Positions 7,213 through 15,355 of a DNA stretch of 64,000 nt are shown piece after piece; positions within the stretch are counted from its first letter, which is position 1; each line of letters opens with the position of its first letter. The stretch lies in assembly GCA_964420125.1 (NCBI GenBank), contig CAYQQQ010000020.1:17352-81351 (forward strand), written 5' to 3'. Source of the stretch: CAYQQQ01 sp964420125. Lineage in GTDB: Bacteria; Actinomycetota; Acidimicrobiia; Acidimicrobiales; Microtrichaceae. The position numbers and the translations under genes are program-made. The notes under the pieces are model-generated. The model did not search any database. It was given only the letters and a program-made list of their open reading frames with translations, and was not told where the DNA came from.

Positions 7213-9603
7213 TCAGCCCCGGGTGCCCACCAGCTCGCCGTCGGCGTCGTCGTCGCAGCACGCCTTCGCCCCCGCCTGTGCCGCGTCCGGCGCCCCGCTG
7301 TCGGCGTCAGAACCGGCGTCGGACCCGGCGTCGGTCGAGATCACCACGGCGGTCCGCACCGAAGCAGAGACCCCGTCGTCACCCTCGGAGAGCCCGATGC
7401 GGTCGTGGATCCGCCGCATCCAACCCGGCGCCCACCAGTTGGCGTCGCCGGCGAGGCGCATGAACGCCGGCACCAGCAGCGCCCGCACGACGGTGGCGTC
7501 CATGAGCACCGCCAGGGCGAGGCCGAGGCCGAACAGCTTGATGAAGCTGATCCCCGAGGTGGCGAAGGCCAGGAAGGTGACCGCCAGCAGCGCGGCAGCC
7601 GCGGTCACGATCCGCCCGGTGCGCTGCAGGCCCATGGCCACCGCCGCGGTGTTGTCGGCACCGCGATGGTGCTCCTCGGCGATGCGGGACAGCAGGAACA
7701 CCTCGTAGTCCATGGACAGGCCGAAGGCGATGCAGAACATCAGGATCGGGGTGGTGAGGTCGGTCAGGCCGGTCGGGGTGAAGTCGAGCAGCTCGGCACC
7801 GTGGCCCCACTGGAACACCCACACCATCGCCCCGAACGTGGCCGAGAGGGACAGCACGTTCAACACGATGGCCTTGAGGGGCACGACCACCGAGCCGAAC
7901 ATGAGGAACAGGAGCACGAAGGTGGTGAGGGCGATCAGCCCGAGCGCCCACGGGAGCCGAGCGGCGATGGTGTCCTTCATGTCGTGGTACTCGGCGCTGC
8001 TCCCCCCGACCAGCATCCGCTCCCCGGGAGCGTCCACGGCTCGGATGTCCTCGACCAGCCGCTCCCCTTCGGCGGAGATGGGCGTCATCTCCGGCACCAC
8101 GTTGAGGTAGAAGGCGTCGTCGGTGCGCTGCCGGGCGAGGAGGTCGTCACCGGGGAGCACCATCGTGCCCTCCATGTAGCGGCCCGTGGGGGCGTCGACC
8201 CGGGTGACACCCTCGAGGGTCGAGAGCTCCACGGCGAAGCGGTCGAGCTCGGCGTCGCCGACCGTGCCCTCGACGACCACGGGGAAGGCGTCGGCCTCGG
8301 AGGAGTCGAACTCCTGTCGCAGCCGTTCGGTGGCCACCCGGGCGGGGTCGTCCGCGGGGAGGACCCGCTCGTCGGGGGTGCCGAAGGCCACCTTGAGGAA
8401 CGGCAGGCCGAGCAGCACCAGCAGCGCCACCACCACCGGGGCCACGACCACGGCCCGACGCTGGGCGAACATGGCGGTGCGGTACCAGAAGCCGCGCGTG
8501 GGGTTGGCCTCCCGCTCGGTCGCCCGACGCTGCGCGCTCGGCAGCGACAGGGCGTCGATCCTGCGCCCCAGGGTGGCCAGCACCGCAGGCAGGGTGAGGA
8601 GGCTGGAGGCCATCGCCACCAGCGTCACGCCGATGCCGGCGTAGGCGAAGGAGCGCAGGAAGTACATCGGGAACACCAGCAGCGCTGCCAGCGACACCCC
8701 GACGGTCAGCGCCGAGAAGGCCACGGTGCGGCCGGCGGTCTCGACGGTGCGCACGATGGCATCCTCGACCGCCGCCCTGTCGTGCTTGGCCCACTCGGCC
8801 CTCGGGCGGCGGGCCAGCTCCTCGCGGAACCGGCTGACGATGAACAGCGAGTAGTCGATGGCCAGGCCGAGGCCGAGCGCGGTGACCAGGTTGATGGAGA
8901 ACACCGACACGTCGGTGAACAGGGAGATGGCCCAGAGCGTGACGAACGTGCCCAGCACGGCCATGACCCCGATCATCAGCGGCAGACCCGCCGCCACCAG
9001 CCCGGCGAACACCAGGACCAGCAGCACCAGGGTGATGGGCACGGCCACCGACTCGGCGCGGGCCAGGTCGCCTTCGATCGTGGAGTTGGCGGCTTCGTTG
9101 GCGGGCATCTCCCCGGCCAGGGACACCTCGATCGCCGGCTCGGAGGCCTCCATCGCGGCCATGTCCTCCTCGATGCGCTCCACGGCCTCGACCAGCTCGT
9201 TGTCGTCGCCGTCGATGCGGGCCAGCACCACGGCGGTGTCGCCGTCGGTGGAACGCAGCGGTGGCGCGTTGCCGAACGACCAGTACGACACGGCCTGGAC
9301 CACCGCCGGGTCCGCCTTCAACCGGGCCAGCACCTCGGCTCCGGCGGCGGAGGTCGCCGGGGAGTCGACGTCGCCATCGGCGGCGTCGACCAGGAGCACC
9401 AGGTTGGGCTGGCCGGAGCGGAACTCCTCGACCACCAGATCGGTGGCCCTGGTCGACTCGGCGTCGGGGTCGGCGAAGCCGCCCGCGTCGAGGCGGGAGA
9501 ACACGCTGCCGCCGAGCACGGCGGCCAGCACGACGAAGATGCCGGAGAGCGCCAGCACGAGCCGGCGGCGCCGGACGGTGAGATGTCCGAGACGGGTGAA
9601 CAC
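7213..9603 (-). CDS. MMPL/RND-family transporter
   Basis: A 796-residue inner-membrane RND transporter of the MmpL type. One N-terminal TM segment (about 20-40) is followed by an extracytoplasmic domain, a five-TM block containing GLGLAIDYSLFIVSRFREE, a second soluble domain, and a second TM block with the matching CIAFGLSMDYEVFLLSRIAEE. The two acidic TM signatures (ID-Y and MD-Y) are the proton-relay positions of the family. The C-terminal tail is Asp/Cys-rich. The GTG at 9603 follows GGGAGG. It is divergent from a TetR gene with a repeat array between them, so repression by that TetR is likely. Relatives export lipids or siderophores; the cargo here is unknown. Confidence 0.92.
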   Translation of the reverse strand: MFTRLGHLTVRRRRLVLALSGIFVVLAAVLGGSVFSRLDAGGFADPDAESTRATDLVVEEFRSGQPNLVLLVDAADGDVDSPATSAAGAEVLARLKADPAVVQAVSYWSFGNAPPLRSTDGDTAVVLARIDGDDNELVEAVERIEEDMAAMEASEPAIEVSLAGEMPANEAANSTIEGDLARAESVAVPITLVLLVLVFAGLVAAGLPLMIGVMAVLGTFVTLWAISLFTDVSVFSINLVTALGLGLAIDYSLFIVSRFREELARRPRAEWAKHDRAAVEDAIVRTVETAGRTVAFSALTVGVSLAALLVFPMYFLRSFAYAGIGVTLVAMASSLLTLPAVLATLGRRIDALSLPSAQRRATEREANPTRGFWYRTAMFAQRRAVVVAPVVVALLVLLGLPFLKVAFGTPDERVLPADDPARVATERLRQEFDSSEADAFPVVVEGTVGDAELDRFAVELSTLEGVTRVDAPTGRYMEGTMVLPGDDLLARQRTDDAFYLNVVPEMTPISAEGERLVEDIRAVDAPGERMLVGGSSAEYHDMKDTIAARLPWALGLIALTTFVLLFLMFGSVVVPLKAIVLNVLSLSATFGAMVWVFQWGHGAELLDFTPTGLTDLTTPILMFCIAFGLSMDYEVFLLSRIAEEHHRGADNTAAVAMGLQRTGRIVTAAAALLAVTFLAFATSGISFIKLFGLGLALAVLMDATVVRALLVPAFMRLAGDANWWAPGWMRRIHDRIGLSEGDDGVSASVRTAVVISTDAGSDAGSDADSGAPDAAQAGAKACCDDDADGELVGTRG

Positions 9604-9638
9604 GCTTGCCTCCCTGGGGGTTGGACCGAACCGGGCGC

Positions 9639-9702
9639 GGTGCACGGTCGTAGGTGCACGGTCGTAAGTGGACGACTGTTAGTGGACAGCTGTTACCTAA
9701 CA
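9639..9702. promoter_or_regulatory. 14-bp tandem repeat array with inverted repeat, putative TetR operator region
   Basis: Four head-to-tail 14-mers: GGTGCACGGTCGTA (9639-9652) and an identical copy (9653-9666), then AGTGGACGACTGTT (9667-9680) and AGTGGACAGCTGTT (9681-9694). The last merges into the inverted repeat TGTTACCTAACA (9691-9702). The array lies between the divergent MmpL and TetR starts, 36-91 bases upstream of the MmpL start. Operator function is inferred from position and symmetry. Confidence 0.65.
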
Positions 9703-9750
9703 CCCGTACACTGACGGTTGTCAACCGATTTGGGCTACAGTGGAGCCGAC

Positions 9751-10473
9751 ATGACAGAGGTCACATCACCGCCCACGGCGCACGACGCCGAGCAGCCGGA
9801 CCTGTCGCCCGGCCGCGGCACCACCCTGTTCGACTCCATGCGTCCGGTGGTCCACAGGGAGCGCAACCCTCGTGGAGAAGGCGAACGCCTCCGACGTGAC
9901 CTGATGGAGTGCGGTCTGGCGCTGCTCTCCGAGGCGACCCACCCCGACGAGGTGTCCATCCGGGCCATCGCCCGCCGAACGGGGGTCTCCCCCACCGCCG
10001 CCTACCGGCACTTCGTGGACCGCGACGACCTGGTCTACTGCGCCATCGGCCTGGCCTTCCAGGACTTCGCCGCCCACCTCACCGCCGAGGTGGCCGTGGA
10101 GTCCGACCCCTTCGACGCCCTCGCCGCCGCCGGTCGGGCCTACCGCCGCTACGCCGAGGAGCAACCCGGTCGCTACCGGGTGATGTTCTCCAACCCCATG
10201 GCGTGCCCGGACACCACCTCCGCCACCGCCGAGGAGACCGACGTGGTGCGGGACTCCTTCGGGTTGCTGGTGTCGCTGGTGCAGGCCTGCCTCGACGCCG
10301 GCGCCGCCGCCACCGGTTCGGGCCACTCCGCGGAGTACCTTGCGTTCCAGATGTGGACCTGGATCCACGGGATCTCCGACCTGCGCATCACCCACCCCGA
10401 CATCGACTGGCCCGACACCGAGGAGATGTTCGCCGACGCCCAACGGCTCCTCGGCCTGTCGCGCCCCGTCTGA
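9751..10473 (+). CDS. TetR/AcrR-family transcriptional regulator
   Basis: A 240-residue regulator. A 40-residue unstructured leader precedes the TetR helix-turn-helix (about residues 48-95: GERLRRDLMECGLALLSE, then VSIRAIARRTGVSPTAAYRHF). A C-terminal ligand domain follows, with the WTWIHGISDLR segment common in TetR_C domains of actinobacteria. The ATG at 9751 is preceded by TGGAG. Divergence from the MmpL gene across the repeat array makes it the probable local repressor; the ligand is unknown. Confidence 0.9.
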   Translation: MTEVTSPPTAHDAEQPDLSPGRGTTLFDSMRPVVHRERNPRGEGERLRRDLMECGLALLSEATHPDEVSIRAIARRTGVSPTAAYRHFVDRDDLVYCAIGLAFQDFAAHLTAEVAVESDPFDALAAAGRAYRRYAEEQPGRYRVMFSNPMACPDTTSATAEETDVVRDSFGLLVSLVQACLDAGAAATGSGHSAEYLAFQMWTWIHGISDLRITHPDIDWPDTEEMFADAQRLLGLSRPV

Positions 10474-10518
10474 ACCCGAGCGTCCCGCGCCCCGAGGTGT
10501 CCGCGGTCTCTGGAGGGC

Positions 10519-11634
10519 TCAGACCGGCGTGGGGCTGCCGACCTCCTGGCCCGGGTCGGCCAGCCACGCCTCGATCAGCGGGAACACCTCTCGCGGTGAG
10601 GTGCGGGCCGCCACCAGGTCGTCGTGGCCGTAGTCCAGCGCGAACCCCTCGGCCCGACCGACCTCGACGAACTGCGCGGACGTCCCGGAGAAGAGGTGCA
10701 CCGAGTCGCGCACCGACGCCGGTGGCCGCTGCAGGTCGGCCGCGGCGGCCAGCAGCAGCAGCGGCACCTGGATCTCGCCCAGGCGATCCGACCAGACGGT
10801 GCCGCCGTCACGACTGCGCATGATCGCGTGGTCGAGCCAGTCGCGGAACTGGTCGGCCAGCACCACCGACTCGTCGGGCACCCCGTGGGCCAGGTAGCGA
10901 GCCGGCACCAGCGGATCGACGTTCTCCGGGCGGAAGCTGGAGGCGAGCTGCTGGGAGCGCAGCGCCGCCAGGATGGGCCCGAAGTGGTGGGCGCCCGGGC
11001 GGAACAGCACCCGTCCACCGCGCCGCAGCATCGGTGGGGAGCTCACCCCGGGCACCTTGGCCTCGGGTGGGGTGAGCACCGGCGAACCGAGGGTGACCGC
11101 CGCCCGGACCGCCGGCACGGTGCCCTCCACCAGCGCGGCGTAGATCGCCTGGCCGCTCATCTCCAGACCGATCCACGCCACCTCGTCGACCCCGGCGGTG
11201 GCACGAGCGAGCTCGACCGCGGCCGGGATGTCGTGGCGCACGACGTCCTCGAAGCACCACTGCAGCTCCTTCGAGGGGCCTGAGTCGGGCCAGCTCCCGC
11301 CACGGCCGCGCAGGTCCACGGCGAAGAGCTCCCATCCCCTCTCCGACAGCCAGCGCGCCAGGCTCGTCGCAGGAGTCAGGTCCCAGATCAGGCTGCTGCC
11401 GGCGAAGCCGTGACCGGCCACCACCACGCCCCGGCGGTCGGCCCCTTCGGGCACCTGGTAGCGCCGCACCCCCAGGTTCCAGCCGTCGTCGGTGCGGGCC
11501 CGCAGGAGCTCGCCACCCCACTCCGGCACCAAGCCCGCCAGGTGCCGTCGCCACGCCAGCGCCCCGGCGACCCCGGCGACCCCGCCGACCGCGCCCGCGC
11601 CGGCGCCCGCTCTCCACACGGTCCGCCGGATCAC
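10519..11634 (-). CDS. Alpha/beta hydrolase, membrane-anchored N-terminus
   Basis: A 371-residue protein. An N-terminal hydrophobic Ala/Gly segment (about 10-28) suggests an anchor or signal. The hydrolase body contains VVVAGHGFAGSSLIW (oxyanion strand) and an AVDLRGRGGSW segment. The expected nucleophile elbow reads GLEMSGQ: the usual G-x-S-x-G is not clearly present, so catalysis is uncertain. YGHDD near the C-terminus could supply the histidine. Its GTG start overlaps the stop of the SDR gene by GTGA, implying translational coupling and a shared pathway. Confidence 0.8.
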   Translation of the reverse strand: MIRRTVWRAGAGAGAVGGVAGVAGALAWRRHLAGLVPEWGGELLRARTDDGWNLGVRRYQVPEGADRRGVVVAGHGFAGSSLIWDLTPATSLARWLSERGWELFAVDLRGRGGSWPDSGPSKELQWCFEDVVRHDIPAAVELARATAGVDEVAWIGLEMSGQAIYAALVEGTVPAVRAAVTLGSPVLTPPEAKVPGVSSPPMLRRGGRVLFRPGAHHFGPILAALRSQQLASSFRPENVDPLVPARYLAHGVPDESVVLADQFRDWLDHAIMRSRDGGTVWSDRLGEIQVPLLLLAAAADLQRPPASVRDSVHLFSGTSAQFVEVGRAEGFALDYGHDDLVAARTSPREVFPLIEAWLADPGQEVGSPTPV

Positions 11635-12521
11635 GACCGGCCTCCGGGTGTCGAATCGCCTGCCGTCGGCTCGGGGGTGGAGGTCCGGGGGTCGGACGAC
11701 TCCGTCGCAGGATGCTCGATCCGCCGACCGAGGGCCTGGGACTCCGCGCGGGCATCGCGGAGCAGGCCCCGGAAGTAGGCGGCGGGGAGCAGCGCTCGCA
11801 CCGCCACCGGCAAGCGGAACCACCGGGGCAGGAGTACCTCGGCCCGATCGTGCTCCAGCACGCCGAGGATCCCGTCGACCACGGTCTCCGCGCGCAGCGG
11901 CCTCGGACGCTCGCGCTGGAAGGGCACCCCGCGTGCGTCGGTGAACGAGGTGTGCACCGGGCCGGTCTCCACCAGGGACACCTTCACCCCGAGCTGGCCC
12001 ACCTCGGCCGCCAGCGACTCGGTGAAGCCCACCACGGCGAACTTCGACGCCGAGTACGCCGCTTCGAAGGGAGCACCCAGGCGCCCCGCCACCGAGGCCA
12101 CGTTCACCACATGGCCGCGCCGTCGCTGCACCATGTCCGGCAGCACGGCAAGTGTGGCGTGCACGGTGCCGAGGTAGTTGACCCTCATCAACCGCTCGAA
12201 GGCGTCGGGGTCCTCCTCCAGCACCGCTGCGTACGCGCCGATCCCGGCGTTGTTCACCAGCGCGTCCGCGACGCCGAGCGCCTCGCGCAGCTCGTCCATC
12301 GCACGCTCCAGCGCCGAGCGGTCGCCGACGTCCGCCACGGCGGTCGCCACCGATCCGGGGCCAGCGCAGCGGCGCAGCTCGGACGCCAGGTCGTCCAGCT
12401 CCGCAGCGCCGCGGGCGACCAGCCCCACGCTCGCTCCCACGCCGGCCAGCCGGAGGGCCAACGCACGCCCGATCCCCCGCGACGCGCCCGTGACGTACAC
12501 CGTCGAACCCCTGATCTGCAC
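11631..12521 (-). CDS. SDR-family oxidoreductase
   Basis: A 296-residue classical SDR. TGASRGIG is at about 10-17, NNAGIGAY at about 90-97, the catalytic serine is in VNVASVAGR, and YSASKFAVVG supplies Tyr and Lys (YxxxK). A longer C-terminus (FRLPVAVRALLPAAYFRGLLR) is typical of membrane-associated SDRs acting on lipids or ketones. The GTG at 12521 is preceded by GGGGAGG and is preferred to the ATG at 12563. It is coupled by a 4-bp overlap to the downstream alpha/beta hydrolase. Confidence 0.92.
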   Translation of the reverse strand: MQIRGSTVYVTGASRGIGRALALRLAGVGASVGLVARGAAELDDLASELRRCAGPGSVATAVADVGDRSALERAMDELREALGVADALVNNAGIGAYAAVLEEDPDAFERLMRVNYLGTVHATLAVLPDMVQRRRGHVVNVASVAGRLGAPFEAAYSASKFAVVGFTESLAAEVGQLGVKVSLVETGPVHTSFTDARGVPFQRERPRPLRAETVVDGILGVLEHDRAEVLLPRWFRLPVAVRALLPAAYFRGLLRDARAESQALGRRIEHPATESSDPRTSTPEPTAGDSTPGGRS

Positions 12522-12605
12522 GCGCCACCTCCCCGTGGCCCCCGGTGGGCCGCCAACCGTCACTTCCTGACGCCGGCGTCACCGGCGCATGACAGTATTG
12601 CGCCC

Positions 12606-13901
12606 GTGATCGACGACGGCGGCGCAACGCACTGCGACGTGGTGGTGATCGGGGCGGGCATGGCCGGGGTCACCGCCGCCCGGGCCCTGTCGCAGGGGGA
12701 GCTCCGGGTCACCGTCCTGGAGGGGCGCGACCGCATCGGCGGAAGGGTGCACACCCTCCGCGACCTCGGGCACCTTCCGGTGGAGGCCGGTGCCGAGTTC
12801 GTCCACGGCGACGGGGCCGCCACCTGGACCGATGTGCGCCAGGCCGGGCTGCGCACCGTCGCCGTGCCCTACTCGGGGTCCTGGTTCCGCCTCGGCGGGC
12901 AACGACGTTGGCTCCCGCTGCACCTGACGCATCCCGGGGTGTGGCGCTCCTTCGACATCCTCTGGTCGCTCGGGCACCTCCGCGGGCCGGACCGCAGCGC
13001 AGCCGAGTTCATCGAGGCCAAGGGCTACCGGGGTCGGGCTCGGGAGCTCGCCCAGCTCACGCTCACGGCCCATCTGCCGGGGGGCGTCGACGAAGTCGGC
13101 GTGCAGGGCCTCGCCTCCGACGGCGTGCTGCACCTCGAGAACGGCGTGAACCACCGGGTGCTCGACGGCTACGACACCCTGGCGTCCCACATCGCCACCG
13201 GCCTCCGGGTGGAGCACGGCTTCACGGTGCAGTCCGTCGAGTGGGGTGAGCGCGGCGTTCGGGTCACCGGCGCCGACGGTCGCAGCATCGATGCCGCGGC
13301 AGCGGTGAGCACGATGCCCCACGGCGTGCTCGCCTCGGGGTCCGTACGCTTCGAGCCCGACCTGCCCGACCGGAAGCGCCAGGCCATCGAGCGCATCGCC
13401 ACCGGTGCGGTCACCAAGGTCCTGCTGGTCTTCGACGAGCCGTTCTGGCCGGCGCGCATGACCCAGCTGGTGTGCGGCGACGGTCCCGTCACCCTGTACT
13501 GGCCGACCGGGTACCGAGCAGCCGACGGGGACGGCTCGGCGGTGCTGAGCGCCTATGCCACCGGGCCCCGGGCGCGGGCGCTGTCGGAGGCGGGCGCGGA
13601 GGAAGCGGTGGAGCGGGTGCTCGACGACCTCTGCGCCCTCTACCCGGAGGTGCCCGTGCGACGGCTGGTGCGCGAGACCCGGGTGGTCGACTGGCTCACC
13701 GACCCGTTCGCCCACGGCGGCTACACCTTCCTGCCGCCGGGCGCCGTCGGTGCGCGCGCCGACCTGGCCGCCGCCGACACCGGCCGGCTGTTCTGGGCGG
13801 GCTCCGCCACCCACTGGCGGCCGGTGGCCGACACGGTGGAGGCGGCCTTCCTCAGCGGCTTGCGCGCCGCCCGCCAGGTGTCCGCCGCGCTGTCCGCCTG
13901 A
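12606..13901 (+). CDS. FAD-dependent amine oxidase-like flavoprotein
   Basis: A 431-residue flavoprotein of the monoamine oxidase fold. The N-terminal GAGMAG (16-21) and IGGRVHTLRD bind FAD, and a C-terminal GRLFWAGSATHW...AFLSGLRAARQV supplies the second FAD contact. It oxidises amines or related substrates with oxygen; the substrate is not evident. The GTG start has no Shine-Dalgarno, but a CAGTAT/AGTATT hexamer ends 7-8 bases upstream, consistent with leaderless transcription. It is divergent from the SDR gene and convergent with the SRPBCC gene. Confidence 0.85.
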   Translation: MIDDGGATHCDVVVIGAGMAGVTAARALSQGELRVTVLEGRDRIGGRVHTLRDLGHLPVEAGAEFVHGDGAATWTDVRQAGLRTVAVPYSGSWFRLGGQRRWLPLHLTHPGVWRSFDILWSLGHLRGPDRSAAEFIEAKGYRGRARELAQLTLTAHLPGGVDEVGVQGLASDGVLHLENGVNHRVLDGYDTLASHIATGLRVEHGFTVQSVEWGERGVRVTGADGRSIDAAAAVSTMPHGVLASGSVRFEPDLPDRKRQAIERIATGAVTKVLLVFDEPFWPARMTQLVCGDGPVTLYWPTGYRAADGDGSAVLSAYATGPRARALSEAGAEEAVERVLDDLCALYPEVPVRRLVRETRVVDWLTDPFAHGGYTFLPPGAVGARADLAAADTGRLFWAGSATHWRPVADTVEAAFLSGLRAARQVSAALSA

Positions 13902-13919
13902 GGACGGCAACCCACTCCG

Positions 13920-13968
13920 GTTCTGTTCACCGAGGATCGCGCTCAGCGCGATCCTCGGTGAACAGAAC
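13920..13968. repeat. GTTCTGTT-type palindromic element, copy 1
   Basis: Perfect 23-bp arms (13920-13942 and 13946-13968) around the loop TCA. The ends read GTTCTGTT and AACAGAAC and the core TCGCGC-TCA-GCGCGA. It lies between convergent genes and could terminate both, but it also encodes the last residues and the stop of the SRPBCC gene. Confidence 0.92.
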
Positions 13969-14448
13969 GGTCTCGGCGAGAGAGCGGAGGCGCTCCAGGG
14001 TGTCGACCAGGCCCTGGCGCAGCTCGTCGTCGTGAGCCTCGGCGCCCCCGAGCAGGAGCGCGAACGCCTTTGCCACCAGAGGACGGTCCTTGAAGGCTTC
14101 CCTCGACTCGGTGACCAGCGTGGCCGAGCCGTGAGGCTCGAAGCGGTAGGTCCAGCGGATGCCGCTCTCTGTAGTCTCGAAGGCGAACTCCCGGCCCGGA
14201 TCGGCAGCCACGACCGTGTTGTGGGTGGACCACCGGATCCAACCCCGACGGTTGGTGCCCTTGAAGCGGGCGCCCACGGCAGGTCCGGCGGCACCACCGA
14301 GCCAACGACCGCCGGTGCACTCGGGGCTGATCCTCCCCATCCGCGCGACGTCGCTGACGAGCTCGTAGAGGTGCTGGGGATCTGCGTCGATCACCAGCGA
14401 TGCGGTGTCGGCGGCGGGCGCTCCCTCTGGTGCAGGTCGGTCGGCCAT
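13927..14448 (-). CDS. SRPBCC-family (START/polyketide-cyclase-like) protein
   Basis: A 173-residue SRPBCC-fold protein: SLVIDADPQHLYELVSDVARMG opens the fold, WIRWSTHNTVVAADPGREFAFE forms the central strands, and a long C-terminal helix closes it. Such proteins bind lipids or hydrophobic ligands; no catalytic residue is recognised. The last 14 codons (TVLFTEDRAERDPR) and the TGA are written entirely by the palindrome at 13920-13968, so the original C-terminus has probably been replaced. Confidence 0.85.
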   Translation of the reverse strand: MADRPAPEGAPAADTASLVIDADPQHLYELVSDVARMGRISPECTGGRWLGGAAGPAVGARFKGTNRRGWIRWSTHNTVVAADPGREFAFETTESGIRWTYRFEPHGSATLVTESREAFKDRPLVAKAFALLLGGAEAHDDELRQGLVDTLERLRSLAETVLFTEDRAERDPR

Positions 14449-14464
14449 GCCGAGACGCTAGCCC

Positions 14465-15295
14465 TCACCCTCGCGAACGGCCGAGGTGCGCCTCCACCGC
14501 AGCTGCCCACTCCTCGGGATGCGTGAGCTGCGGTGAGTGGTAGGCGCCGGCGATCACCACCAGGTCCCCGTCGGCCACCTCGGCGGCCAGCTCGGGAGCC
14601 TGGTCGACGAAGGGGTGGTCGTGCTCGCCGGCGATCACGGTCACCGGACGGGTGATCTCCCCCAGGCGGTCGCGACGCGAGGCGACCGAGCTCGAGAACA
14701 GCGCGTGGCCGAGCGCCACCAGCGCGTAGGGGTCGAACTCCGCCAGCAGCGCCTCCTTGCGCTCCCGCCACTGCGGATCGGTGGCCGCCTCGATCAGCGG
14801 ATCCTCCGGTCCCGACATCACCGAGAAGTCGGGGAGGCCCTGGGTGGGGTCGTAGGAAGCGAAGAACCCGACCAGCATCTCCCGGATGGCGTCGTCGGCG
14901 ACCTCGAAGGACCAGGCGCTGGTGTCCATCAGGATCAGCGACCGCACCAGCTCCGGGTGCTCCAGCGCCACCTCCAGCACCACCCGCCCGCCCATGGAGT
15001 GCCCCAGCAGGTCCACCGGGCCGCCCCCGACGGCACCGAGGAACGCGGCCAGGTCCTCGGCGAGCTGTTCGATGCGGTACGGGTCGAGCTGTCCGCACTT
15101 GGTGGAGCGTCCGTGGCCGCGCTGGTCGAGGGTGACCACCCTGCCGGTCCGCGAGAGCCTCGGCAGCCGGAGGTCGAAGTCGTGGGCCGAACCGGAGAAG
15201 CCGTGGCACAGCACGAGCGTCGGCCCTTCGCCCCACTCTCCCCAGGCCAGCTCAACGCCGTTGACCGCCAGGCGGTCCTCGAGCTCGTTGGTCAT
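14465..15295 (-). CDS. Alpha/beta hydrolase
   Basis: A 276-residue soluble esterase/hydrolase. The oxyanion strand is LVLCHGFSGS (about 30-39), DQRGHGRS follows, and the nucleophile elbow is LLGHSMGG (Ser near 98). An AGEHDHPF segment holds the acid, and AYHSPQLTHPEEW a C-terminal His. The triad looks complete. It is related to 3-oxoadipate enol-lactonase-like hydrolases, but the substrate is undefined. The ATG at 15295 follows GGGGTGAG. Confidence 0.9.
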   Translation of the reverse strand: MTNELEDRLAVNGVELAWGEWGEGPTLVLCHGFSGSAHDFDLRLPRLSRTGRVVTLDQRGHGRSTKCGQLDPYRIEQLAEDLAAFLGAVGGGPVDLLGHSMGGRVVLEVALEHPELVRSLILMDTSAWSFEVADDAIREMLVGFFASYDPTQGLPDFSVMSGPEDPLIEAATDPQWRERKEALLAEFDPYALVALGHALFSSSVASRRDRLGEITRPVTVIAGEHDHPFVDQAPELAAEVADGDLVVIAGAYHSPQLTHPEEWAAAVEAHLGRSRG

Positions 15296-15355
15296 CTCAC
15301 CCCCCGCGGTTCGGCTCCTTCGTGCCGCCGCCGATGCGCCGGGCCGGGAGCAGCC

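Noticed and set aside
1948..7216. Shared 14-mer CGAACCTCGTTCAG at 1948 and 7203
   Set aside because: A 14-base match is expected by chance in a 64-kb high-GC window, and the contexts differ (gap versus end of the MmpL gene).
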